Source: Branchiostoma floridae
Taxonomy: Eukaryota > Chordata > Leptocardii > Amphioxiformes > Branchiostomatidae
Length of the DNA: 64,000 nucleotides
Assembly (NCBI RefSeq): GCF_000003815.2
Contig: NC_049984.1
Coordinates: forward strand, 6,344,715 to 6,408,714
Direction of reading: 5' to 3'
Part shown: piece by piece, positions 32,299 through 45,600 of the stretch
Position numbering within the stretch: position 1 is the first letter of the stretch
Layout of the letters: each line of letters opens with the position of its first letter
The notes under the pieces: model-generated
What the model saw: the letters and a program-made list of their open reading frames with translations, nothing else
Database searches by the model: none
Told to the model about the DNA's origin: nothing
Made by a program: the position numbers and the translations under genes

Positions 32299-35200
32299 CT
32301 GCAGGATACAGCACAGAACATATGTCAGTCGGTACATGCGTCATTGAGTTATTGCTGTTGGAATGACATTTTACACTCACACAAGGCGTGCACAGAACTT
32401 TATCCAGGATATTGCTGTTGAGCCCTCAGAACATCCACACAAAGACCGCAAAATACCTAACATGTCGCTCTCTGACGCACGTTACGCGGATTTTACCGAG
32501 AAATTGATGTCCTAATCTCTTCGTTTTGACAACGTTAAGAGCTTGGATTTGCACGCGTCTTCTCGTCAATATCACAGAATCCTAAAATGTCTGCCGAAGT
32601 CATACACTAAACCTTGTGAGGCTGAATCATACAATCACACACAGCTGTCGTAATTTTTTCGTCAATAGTTGTATTCTCCGGAGGAAGAGAACAACCTTTC
32701 TTGCTTTAATGGACTCACTAGCTATGGACAAAAAAGTTATGTTTGACCACAAATCAAACGTAAATTCCATAAGGACGTTTGCTGCGGATTTACCATAAGG
32801 CAATTTGGGGGAGATGTTTTATTGCCTTGTCATCGTGGCAGTCTGAGCATGGCTGATAACTTGTTATAGCATCGTCATAGCATCACACAAAGACAGACGT
32901 GACCGCAATGAACTCTCCACCTCGTTCCCCGCGGTGCATCATGGGCGTTAAACGTCCATGATGGTTCGACATCCAGGTAAAAATATAAGATGAACAAAGT
33001 GACACTCAATAAAGAAACGGCTGAAGTTTCCAATTCTTATCCAGTTTCTTGAGTAACTATCTGTTATCTTAGATTGGTTCAGTGTCTGCCATCTTCTTGA
33101 CAGCGTGCAGATGATTAATGTACGTCGTTGCACCCTATGCCGTGCGGTTTTCAGCCGACCGGACAGGCCCCAAACAAAGATGTGCGACAACAAATTCGGT
33201 CACGAGAATGTTACGGTCATGAGAACGACACGTTAACGACGGCACAATTAGCCGTGAATTTTCTTGTCAAGAGCTGTCCTATCCTTTATACTTATTTAGA
33301 TTCATGAATGTTGACTGTCACGAAGTTGCGGGAGAAGGAACAATTACCCTTTTCTGATGAAGCTCCCGAATAAATCGGCAAGTCTCAGCCGGAGAATCTG
33401 CTCCCTCTGTGTCAGTTGACCCCCAGTAGAGGCAGGGGAGAAGACGAGGAAGACGTCATCTGTACAAACATCGGAAACAAGAGACCAACTCATCTTCAAT
33501 GCCAGATACCTCAGGCAAATAGCAGAACTGAGTCATTGACACCATTAGGAACGTACACATACAAAACTAAAGACGGCAGGGAACAGCGAGGAGAAATGAA
33601 AAGAGCGGGGGCAGAAAGGATCACTACACAATCAGGCGAACTCAAATACTTCATGCTTAATATAATCAATACACATCGGCAGGTTCGCACGGGAGGTACA
33701 ACCTGATGCCCACACGGACCATTACAAATAAATAGGTGTCAAATATCATACAGTTTAATTGAAACTATCAATGATGAAGCCCTTCTGTGCCCGGGGGGTG
33801 CTGTGGAAACAATATATGTGAAATTTATCATTTGACTCTTCCTGAAAACAATTTGAAAGTTTTCTGTTATATCCACAGTTCCATGGGCGCCTCATGAAAG
33901 TTAACGTCATCACTCTTAACCAATGATAGTATTACCACTGACAGTGTCATCGATCATGGACAACAGCAGCAATCTATCTCAAAACGCAGTAGATGTCCTT
34001 ATACATTATTGGCTCTAACTTGAAGTACATGGCACATATCCTCCCCCATGTGATCGTGAGGACGTCGACAATAACAATTTCCTCTAACTTGTCCACGGGT
34101 TTAAACAGCTTCTACCTGTGTATTTCTACGGTTGATGGTTATTCTCATGTATAGCGTGACGTGGACGTTGGCATGTAGTTTTAGTGATGTACCTTTCATG
34201 GACGTTCTTCTGTCGCCATAGGTAGTAGGATATCTGTACTGGTACACGTAGGAGGGGAGATCCAGCGCCGTCATGCGCTCAGCGGAGAATACTGCAGGCG
34301 CCACGAAGAGCGCGTCACTAATGGCCTGAATGGGACGGCACAAATCCGAGATCTGATTACATTTACATTACAGCAAACAGACATTTTTACAGATGAATGT
34401 GTCTACAGATGAACCAGTATTCATTCATCTCGTGTAAAGTACATAACCAGACAGGACAGTGTCGGTGTGTAGGTAACGTAATATAACTGTATGACTCTCA
34501 GGCTCACCGAGAAAAAATACGAGTAACAGACATTTCCACAGATGAAAATGTCTACAGATAAACAAGTACCCATTTATGTCGTAAAAAGTACATAACCAGA
34601 GAGGACAGTGTCAGTGTGTAGGTAACGCAGTATGGCTCTCAGACTCACCGAGAAAAATACGAGTAACAAATAAAATGTCAGACAACATTTACCATGGAAA
34701 GAAAACTCTGTCTCATGTACTATATACTAACTAATGTTACATGCACGTGTGTACATTGTACATCGACAATGTACATACAATTTTTCAATCCCCTTGATTG
34801 AAAAGGGGGTAACCTTCTCAATGAATTAAAGCGGTGGTGGTCTGATATTCATTCACATACATCTGATACGATTTTGATAGTTCCTTTATTACGCCATGTC
34901 AGACAAACAAAAATATAAAAGCATCTAGTTTCTTGAGGCCGAAAATGTCTGGGACAGGAACAGCGACTGTAACCACACTGGGGTATTCTGTGAATCTCAT
35001 TATCACTAACCCCAGTTACCCCAGTATAAGGACTGTTCCGACAAACAAGACTAATGCAGTAGTAACGTAGGAAGTATATATACACTGACGCCTGCTTCAT
35101 CACTGATATACATATGTGTCTACACTTTCCAAGCGTCTCGACACAAGGTCATTGCAGGTCAAGCAGTAACAATAGTTCAATATTGGAAATCCGCAGATTC

Positions 35201-35705
35201 TAGCGCAAACAAATCATCGTGTTACTCATCGGAAAATCAATAAGATTAGCAGATCATTCAAGGCTACGTGCACGGCTCTATCGATCCACTTTACAGGACC
35301 GCCGCGTCTGTTAACTACAGGGACATTCAGATTGGACTCAACCTGATACTTGCGTGACTCCTATCAAACATTTATCCCTTTATTGACCACTCGATGTCTG
35401 GTCATACCTACAAATCAAGTACAATGTACCCTCTGATTGAGCCACAGATGTAGAAAGTTTCCTAAACGATTGAAATTGAAATTGACTTTTACCTTTGGGA
35501 CTGTAAAGCAGTAGCTCAGACGAGTTCTTTGAAATGTGAATCATTGTTGCGGGTTAGGGGAAGCCATTATGCCTTTCGATGGACCCATCAACACCAATGC
35601 ATGCTATACAATGCAGCACGCATAGTTGAGATACTTATCTGGAAAGAGAGGTGCGTTGTGGAGAAGGCTCCAGTGCAAGCATTTTTGTCCACGGCTCGAG
35701 TATCT

Positions 35706-35765
<60 letters not shown>

Positions 35766-38700
35766 GTGGTCCTGTCAAGGCAGTGTCCAAATATAATAAT
35801 CACGGTGTAACACTGAATTGCCGACGAACATTCAAACATTACTTGAAATAAAGTAGTGAAAGAAAGCCGTACCTGTATGTAGTTGTCTGTTGTTGTGAAC
35901 CTGTCGCCAGCCTGAGACCAGTTGGTGTACTGATAAGTGACTAGGGAGGCTAGCTCCGGCGGTGCGTACGGACTGAGGTCCTTCAGGAAGACGTCCATGT
36001 GGTGGTGGAAGTCCTTGTCGCTCATCCCGCCGTCCATGGCGACAGGTCCGCTGCCTGGATCAGCTGCGGAATCGTGGATAGTGTCATGTTGGTTAAAATG
36101 CAACTGTAGTTTTTTTTATTTTTTTATTATAGAAGACAAACCCATTAAATAGCTTAAAAAGAAATACATTTAGATTCGACGTTATTTCTCTTTGGATTTA
36201 TTAGTAAATCTCATTTTCCTTCTCTGTTAATTATACAATTATGTATACAACAGCTTAACTTTGTTTGCAATTAGGCCACGGGCATGAATGTGCAAATACA
36301 TTATATCTTTATTGCAATAGTCCTTAAGTTTCATAATTTATTTTATGAGGAAAATCAATGTTAAAGGCGTTTTCTATTATAGGACCCAAGTACATGTAAG
36401 ATATGTAGTTGGTGGCAGGTACCTGGTGACTACCAGATACTAATCATGCAAAAAAGTCCTTACGTTTCATAATTAATGCAAAAGTTCCACAATTCTTCTT
36501 AGAAAATGAGTGTACTGTCAACACTGTGACCTAAAACCTTAATTAAAGGTTTACATAAGCTAGCATAGATTACTATATGTAGATGTGAATGGTATTGTGC
36601 ATGACCAAGATATTTCATGTAGATATGATGTCTCCGAACGCTGCTGTGGTTCGCTGAACACACATCAGCTTCCAGAAGACGATGAGTTGAGCATCTCGTA
36701 TCGAAATCTACGTTCAGTACTCCAGGTGTACTTTCCACATCTTAAGATCAATGCAAAACGATGGGGATCAGTAGCTATCTGTTCTATGGTTATGCCACAA
36801 GTACTATTCAGAGGTAGACCCAGAGGAAATATCTTCTGCTGGAAGAAAATGACTTGAGGTCCTCATTTGAGTTTGTTGACGTCATTTTCACATCTCCCAG
36901 GAATGGATGTAATTATAGATGAATCAAAACTTCCACCCAGAGTCCGACATGTGTTTCGGTGCTGATTGAACGTAGCAATTCTGTTTGGTGTATTCTACGT
37001 TGTCAGGTCAGTATTACTACTGCTTTTTCATCTCTTGAGACAACAGTTTCGGATGTTACTGTCAGGGGCAGCCATATCTCAAAGCTTAGGAGAAACTCTC
37101 TATTACTCCTTACCATGATCTCATTTAAGCTCCTCAACGTTTAATGAGTTGAGTATCTCGTAACCAATATCTGCCCTAAGCCTCTGTGGGTAACACTTCA
37201 CTGCTCCCCGCAAATTGCTGCCGCAACGCTCATCGACTTCTCCATTCCAAGATAAGAAAGGTATTTTCCCAATCTGATTCCAATCCTCAAAATAAATACC
37301 ATGCAATGAGGGTCAACTGGTTGGGGCGGTGCTCAATCGTCAGCACGATGATGCTCGGTGATGTGTCGTGGGAACTTCATCTTAGATAAGTCTCCCATAT
37401 CCATCACTTATGAAGGTGAAGATGTATCATAACATTTCTGTATTGAGCCATGATGAAGCCCATTAGCCCGCAGCAGCCCATCGAGGAAAGACAGCTCTAC
37501 ACTCTAACGGAAACCCAATCACTGCGTGCGCCCAATAAAGAGACATTTCCCCTGCATATCGGTGGAATTTACGATCCAATCAAAACGTCAGCAGTCTGAC
37601 CGAATCCAGCTTAGGTCAACCGTTTCCTGCAGCCGTCCCCAACGTTGATATGGTTTTAATGAACCCTTTAGGCAGGAGACAGATATATTGCCGTGATTAT
37701 TGATTTAACAGTACCTCCCGCCTACTAACGGAGAACGAGACCAATTTTACTGCCCTTTTTGCTTATGTATCCCTTCTCGAAATATGAAATACGAGGCCCT
37801 GTAAATCCAATATAGCAAAAGCGATAATTTGTCCTATTCATTGATCTATTTGCCTTTTGTACATGAGGAAAATGGAGCTTTATTTTAGTATACAGGATTT
37901 TTTATTCAATAAAAAATATATGTCGTATAAAGTTGTGCATATATATTGCATCATGTTTCCGTAACGTTAAATGTTTTGAATTCTCTGAATCTCTTATCTT
38001 TGTAGTACCTGTGCATTTGTCATTGCTTTAGTTAATTATCCCGTCAATGCTACAAGGATTTCCCGCAACGTTATCGCAGACATGCTTGAACAGGAATGCA
38101 AATGCAAAGTATACCTACCTCCGGGGATAGAAATATTTAAAGAATGCTACAGGAATAATGCATAACCCCTGATGTATGATTAGATATGAGTAGCGTGCTC
38201 ATTGTCTTATGTTTTCGTTCTAATAGAATGGAATATTTTCGTAAAGACATTTATTCTAATTCTATCATTTGTTTGCGTATTCAATTGTGTAGATCTAGAT
38301 ATCTGCCATTTCCTGAGCAAAGCAACCTAAATTGTCACAATATCAATGTAGACATTTGCAGTGAACACTAATACAGAAAGCGTAGTGTGCCCACCCCTCG
38401 GTGACCATTCCCGGCCGGTGAAGCCCAACAGACACGCCTCGCCGTTCACCTGCATCCGCCGCAGCATCTGGTCAGGGAACGCCGGCACCACCTGGTTGTC
38501 TAACACAGGGGTTAGCGTGGACCCGGGCACGTCCCCATCAGCCTATACAGGCAGTAGTGTACTGTTAATCATCGGCTAAAACATTGTATAACTTGTTTTA
38601 AGCCTGTAAATTCAATCATCGACTAACACATTATAGAACACGCCAGCCTGTACAGGCAATCATCAGATAACACATCATAGAACACGTCAGCCTGTGAAGT

Positions 38701-41700
38701 AATAGTCTAAGAATAGAATAACAGAATACACATCAGCCAATACCGGCAGCAGTATGTTTACTCATCAACTAACACATCATGAACTCGTCGGCCTGTAAAG
38801 TCCATCATCGACTTACACACCAAAGAATGCATCAGTTCATACATGTAACTATCAAATAACACATCATAGAACACATCCGCCAGTACATGTACATGGAGTA
38901 GTTAGCAGTACTCAATCATTAACTGATACATTAGTCTGGACGGCCAGGAGTGTTTAATCATCAACTGTCAAATCATAAAACTCGTCAGTCTGTTTGAGCA
39001 ATCATCAGCTTGTACAGACAGTGGTGTGGCTAATGATAGAAACATTGAGTATGACGATCCTTTATCTGCAAGGATATCTTAAAGCTCTACTCTTAGTAGG
39101 TCAAAAATATTTGCCAATGGGTTTAAGTGACAGTGAATTGATTATATCATATGTTTTGTGTAAAATTGTTCTTACGTTATAGTTTTTCAGGTACTGAATA
39201 TATCCTCAGTCTTCAAATTAATGATTTGATATATTTTATTTAGCAATCAACGACACTCCAATTCTCACCTCCCTCTGCAGAAACACCTGATACTTGAGCT
39301 TCCTGAGACAGTCTGCGATGCCTGCGGCGTTGTCGTAACCACCACAGTTAAAGGTCACGGCGAGCTGGTAACTCTCCTTCCTCATGTCTTCTGTCGAGCG
39401 CAGCAGGAGGGGTCTCAGGGGCGAGCTGCCCGACAGGATCACTCGTTTGAACAGACCTGTATTTACAGACCGTAAATAATAACATTTACTGCAAATTCTT
39501 GCCCGTGGGCTAATTGCAGGTAACATAAAAGATACAAACAGTGTAAGAACAATACCACAAGAGTCTACTTTAGTCTAAAGCTAGTAAAAGCCAACTCTAG
39601 ATCCTGGGTTATTGGGTTCGACTCCTTTTTCGAAGACATTGGAAGACGAAAGATCCCACCTTTTCTATTATGTGTGGGTTTTGTGATGTTAGAAGGAAAA
39701 CTGTTTTCTTTTTGTCAGTGGATGTGAGGAATATTGGGCAGAATTTTATGGTCTCTTTAAACAGCTCTTTTCTTTCATGATTACAGAAAGAGCAGTCATA
39801 ATGTAATCAGGCTAGAAAAACACAGGATAACACGTCACGTTGGGGACCGCATTCTTGTGACTGCATTCCTGAGAAGTAACAGACAATGTTTAATTTGCAT
39901 ATCTTTCGATGTTGGATCATGTTTATACAGGTTTTTCATTGACGTCATACTAATTATAATTTGAATCCGACGACGACCATGTTGGTGGGTAATTGAATTA
40001 AGCAGTAGCATCTTCGTATGGTTAGCAGACGTACGCTGTAATCCAACATGGCGCAGATGACGTCAAATGAAAAGCCTTCATCCATGTATATATGACAACA
40101 CCACTTTACGTTTGGGACCATATGCATGACTGTAATTCTTTACGTTTAGGACCGCATTGTCAGCAGAGACATCTAAGCTGCACTGTGAAATAGTACTAGT
40201 TAAAATTGCCCTGATGAAGATGCCAGTCAGCTATAGTTTGTACACAGATCCCGGTTGTGAATAATGAACCTTGCTATCTTAAGGCTTAGGGAAATGGTTT
40301 CTAAATTCTGTCACTATCCATAATAGTCAACATTGATTAGATGTCTTCTATAAATTTACCAACTCGGATGTCGATTATGATATTTACAAAATAGAGTTGA
40401 GTTCATTGAGATGCTCACTTGTGCGGCTTACATTCCAGGGCTTAGTATAAAAGGACATATAAAAATACATAAAACAAATTTACACACAACTAGGAACCAG
40501 GTAGGGTTACAAAAGGTCAGAGGTCACGGAAGGGACATCACAGGCTCTGGAGAGGTCTCTCAACTATGTGTTAGAATCTGTTGCAATCCGTGGTGACTGA
40601 GGCTTCTACAGGCGTGTCATCTTTCCGTTAATGTTCCAGGTAGGATTTAAAGTGCATTTTATGTTCATTTTTATGTTTCTTCACTAGTTTTTTAAACACA
40701 TTTACTCAGTGACCCCAGTATGAAGCACCCCTCCCACCCAGACGTCAATACGTTTTCACTGCCATATTGCCACACTTATTATCATTCTAAATGACGTACG
40801 TCAACGCTTCGTTGTTGTGCAAAAATCCTTTATGTGACTTGAGTTCAGTGTCTACTGGCGCATCCCTCAGCCTACAGTAATCCTGAAGGAGCAGCTGCGG
40901 CTGATAACAAAGAGCACCAGGCGCCACGAACTGTTGGGAACGCATATCCGCTTTAGCCGTCAACCATGTGAGCAGAGATAGCTGTGGACTTGGTTAACCC
41001 TTTCCACATCATAACAACCAGGGCACGGCTTTCAGCGCGTTGACAACCCATCATCTAATGTAAGCTCCCTCTGACTTTCTCTCACCACTGAGTCGTTTTC
41101 CCTGGGGCTGAAACTACAATGAGTCCGGTGCCTGCTGCAGAGGCCAGATAATGCACAGTAGTCCGAGGGCCAATCACCTTACGTTATGTCTGAATGATGT
41201 TTAGGCCTCTTCTGGCAGGCTGCTTGACAGTGACATATGTAGGGTCTCTGACCCTGTCATACATAAAGAAAACAGGGGCACGGCATGGTAGCACGTCAAC
41301 TTTCCTTCCTAGGAACACGTAATTTGGCTAGACATGTCGTGTGTTTCAGGTACAAAGAGTGGGACGTGATGTGGTCCTAACGTTTGCAAATGACTGAAAT
41401 GAATAAATACCGATATTAATTCAGGTCCTCAAACCCGCTTACATCACGGATATATTCTGTGGCAGGTCATCATTTAGAAACGGTAAACTGAGGGGCAGCG
41501 GTTTTCTATGGATGATAAATATACTGAATTTGCATATTGATCTATGTGTCCCTTGCTGAAAAGCAAGATACCGTTTAGCTGGTAATACTTGTTTCCGAAC
41601 CCGCCCCTGTTACAACATTGTACGATCCTTCAGATGTTTCGCCGTTTGAGGCCCTGACACTTAGGTCCGAATGGCTAATGCAGGAGTTATACAGCCGGCT

Positions 41701-42602
41701 AGAAGGGTCCCTGGGAACGTTAACACGTAGCAGTCATAAATAGCCGCGTCTGATGGAGCTTCTGCCGCCGTACTGACTGTCTTGAATGGGCCCCTGGAAT
41801 ACGCCGATTTGACGTCGGTATAACGTATACTAGTAAGCCAGTCGTCGTTTTGCGCAGGTCTGCATAAACCAAAGGTAGCCCGAGGGCAGACTTTGACTTT
41901 GTACGGTTCTCTGCGGGATAATACCATAAAAATCAGTAATAGGATTCCTGTACATATGCCATAACCATTTGATACAATCAGTACGGTTATAAACAAAAAC
42001 TCAGTCCTCTAAGAAGCAGGTGCAAACATAATTTAACGGAAGAATGGCCAACTATCTAAAACGCTATAGCTATGGCAACAAAATAATGCAACAAAACCAC
42101 GAAAGATATTCCGGTCTCCCTGTGATCTCGCCCCCGGTAAAATACATATTTCATAGCAGCTACGATATCGAAAATGAACACAAAATCAGTCCCATAGCAC
42201 AAAAAAATGCAAACATAATTCCGGGAATAAATATTATTGATCTAAAACGCTAATGTTTCGGAAAATGTTCAGATGTCCTATAATAATTACGAGTACTACG
42301 TGCCGCACCTGTGGCACGTTACCGTCCTTCCCCCGGGGTATACAGTCCCATATGTCTCATGATCCTAATACCAATAAAAAGCTGTAAACGACTTAGACTG
42401 GTTTATCAGAAAGCGCATCGGCAATGTGTTATTTGCTGGGCGTGGGGAATAATGATAAATCAAACAGGTGACGCAGTAGTTTGAGAAATCTTGTAGGCGT
42501 GTACTGACACTCATTCTCCCACAATGCAACATTCAGCAATGCTAGGGTCACATTTTGAAAAACCGCTGCCCGACCAGGCTGTTTGGGAGCGTGATAAATA
42601 AA

Positions 42603-42667
<65 letters not shown>

Positions 42668-45600
42668 AATAAAAATCTTAATGTGTATATATTAGAAAAG
42701 AATATGTTCATGACTAATTTTTGTTAGGTTTTGTGTGTTTTGTTGTCTTTTATATATTACTTTTGTTTTCCGCAAAATGATCGGCCGGCCGGGCGCCCGT
42801 TTGACATGTGACAGAGTCAATACTTAAGGTGGGTTCACACGTGCGGATATATATTCAAGTCTGTATGAATCTATCAGGCTCCACATGTCGTTGGACAAAA
42901 ATCCAAATTTACAAAAATGCAAATTTACAAAAATACAAATTTACAAAAATACAAATTTACAAAAATACAAATTTACAAAAATACAAATTTACAAAAATAC
43001 AAATTTAGCCAGATAACACACCAGAGGTGTCGCACAGCATACTCCATGGAGAGCTAAACTCCCGGGCAGCTTATGTGTCTATATTTTCCCAATTTCTACT
43101 TTTTTTCCAGTGACCTGTAGAGCAAGGTTGAGGTTGATAATCCTCATACGGACGTGAATATATACGCACATGTGAACCCGTCTTTACTGTTCCGTTCCAT
43201 GAACCATTCCACTGCAACCGCACAGTGAACGAGCGATTGGCTAAACGAAGTTCGATAGATTAAGAAAACGAAACGAATTCTTTATACATTGTGTGTTCTT
43301 TAGTCATAAGTCTATGTTTTGCATATGATGATCCAAATTTGAAACGCGGTTGCCGTCAAGTGGGATGGGGCCTAAGTATTTACATCCGGGCAACGGATGG
43401 CGTACTTTACTGGTAATTTCCTGTAACGGTTGCACTCAGACTTGTAACGTTACCTTGGGAGAGGAACAGCACCAAGGGTACAGTGTTAATGGATTCGGGA
43501 AACATGTACCTTTTAGAAAGGCCCGATTAATCATCAGGTAAACACGTAAGAAGTGCTAGACCTTCCGGGCTGAACGCCCAACACTGATGAATACAGTACA
43601 ATTTCTTCGATATTAATTGCTAAAAGTTGCACTTTTTCATGTTCCATCCATTTGGCTGCATACCACCCCCCAACCCCCGTCCATATATCCTCCCTCTATT
43701 CTTTTTTTTACTTCTGTTCTGGTAAAAATAACGAGAAGGTACCCGTCGTGACATAAAAGTTTGTACAACAGATACCAATTGTGTTTGGTGTAGTCATTGT
43801 GTGTTTTACTTCTCGAGAACGTACGAGAACGCAACATGCGTCGTTGCCTTGGCTAAACATCAACGTAGAATGATTAGATTTTAATTTTTTAGGCCGACAG
43901 GATATTGTTACCTAGGTTATACATTGTTCCTGTAGAGTATGTTAAGTGATATCCTGACTGCCTGGGTCCATATAACAACCTAGTTTACGACCACTAGTAA
44001 TGGCTTGCGGCAAGTGAAGGATATTCAAATGGCCGATTGACCCCCAGATCGAGCCTTTGTTGGTTCTACCGACGAAAATGTCCATAATTACACCCTTTTA
44101 AAGAACAGAAACAGCTTCCATCTGAGTAGCTTTTCTGGGACTGTAATCTAGCAGAATCGGAGACGGCTAAACTCGCACGTAGTGCCGGGCTTCGGTCATT
44201 TACGTAAGTGCAGGTCCACAAATGGCTCTCATTGAAACGGTGGATGGCGAATTTCAAGCCTGAAGGGCAGTCCCCTACGTGCCGTTATTTGCTGACCGAG
44301 TGCTTTTAGCAATTGTGGCAAGCCTGGGGAACCGCTAATGTGTCTATGAAGCACTTGAGGGTTCAAATGCACCAGGCTTTTAGACACTGTACAAGTGCAA
44401 CAACCTGTTCTGTGTTCGGTATACAAGTCATTGTCAAAAACATGAAGAATGGAAATGAAAATTATTACGAGAGTGCGCTCGGCATTTTTCAATGCTTTTA
44501 AACGTATACTATAGAAGCAAGGGACTTGGTACAAGAGTCCCGGTGGGTTCTTCCCCTTCGTCTTTAAGTGTCTTATCGATCAACAGACAATTCCTAAAAG
44601 CTCTTTTCCGACATCCACTTCCATACACGTACATCAAAAGCTCTGAAAGTCACCTTTAGCCATAGGAGACAGCAACAATATGGCGGCGCAGTCTGCTCCA
44701 GTCTGGTGTCCGAACAGTGTGACGTCAGAGCCTGACCCACCGAAGTAGCCGATGTTCGTCTTCACCCACTGGAGCGCCATCATCTGGTCACGGATGCCGT
44801 AGTTACCCAGGAGACCGGGGTCGCCTGCGCTCAGGAAACCTATGAACACATAAATACATGCATTGTCTTACAATACAACATTTCTTATTGGACATCTAAA
44901 ATTGCGCGCATGCCTTCATTCATAGAGTACAAAATACCTGTTTCTTCCAGATCACTTCAGTGTCACTGACGAAAACTATTGGATGACAGTTGAAACGTCT
45001 GACCGTTTCCAAAATCATATCCAGTTGCTTGAGTAGTTGCTTTTTGGCGTATCTTATTACCTGGATGTCTAATCTTCATCGACGCAGATAAATGAAATGA
45101 AATGTGATAAGGTCACGTGGCAAAAGAGTGGATCAGTATTTCTGAAGAAGGTTCGATTATAATGTATTTTGAAAAGTTATATTTTGGCAAGCAAAACAAA
45201 GGAATTTAATTGCTTTGCAATAACACGACTTTCGTGATAATTCGTTTTCTATGAGAGTTTAAGTTTCGAACTTTACTTTCGGAAGATCAGTAACCAGGAG
45301 ACCTCTATCAATAGCAATGCTGTATGAAATTCCAACAATGTTTAACGCAAGGTGGTATTGAGGACAACTCAGCAATGTCGTTTGTGAAGTGGAACAGTAT
45401 TACTGCGCAGTTACATGATGTCTTCAAAGCCGGCTTAAAAACAGCTCGCCCCGCTGCCATGTGTGTGATGGATTGTAAGCCGTAATGCGACTTTCTATCG
45501 GTGTTCAGCATCAGTCGATAATTTAGCGACGTCAAGATATCACAATGACTGCCAAGTCAGATACACTTTTACAATAAACCGATAGGAGTCAAGGGCCGGG

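Larger units (their letters stand above)
39457..44653 (-). other. Intron of minus gene, 5.2 kb
   Basis: Contains (TA)n at 42606-42665 and a 16-bp minisatellite at 42904-43007. A 111-codon minus ORF (41996-41661) begins with a hydrophobic stretch but has no other support. No further exon is expected here, because the flanking exons join in frame. Confidence 0.5.

Noticed and set aside
33880-33930. Minus-strand D-D-V-N-F-H-E-A-P-M as a candidate for the missing 97-nt exon
   Set aside because: The nearest AG acceptor gives the wrong phase and a stop follows after a few codons; similarity to D-E-V-P-Y-V-F-G-V-P is too short.
35651-36103. His-Thr and Cys-Val repeat proteins
   Set aside because: Translations of the (CA)n array 35709-35763; the real coding part is only exon 35873-36063.
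38537-39035. CRISPR-like or satellite array
   Set aside because: Repeat units are degenerate, spacers are not unique in the CRISPR sense, and the context is an animal gene; it is a splice-junction-seeded tandem repeat.
41661-41996. 111-codon minus ORF with a hydrophobic N-terminus
   Set aside because: No family motif, no conservation evidence, no promoter or poly(A) context; one hydrophobic run is expected by chance in AT-rich introns.
42511-43008. Ile-Tyr and Lys-Tyr-rich ORFs
   Set aside because: Translations of (TA)n and of the 16-bp minisatellite.
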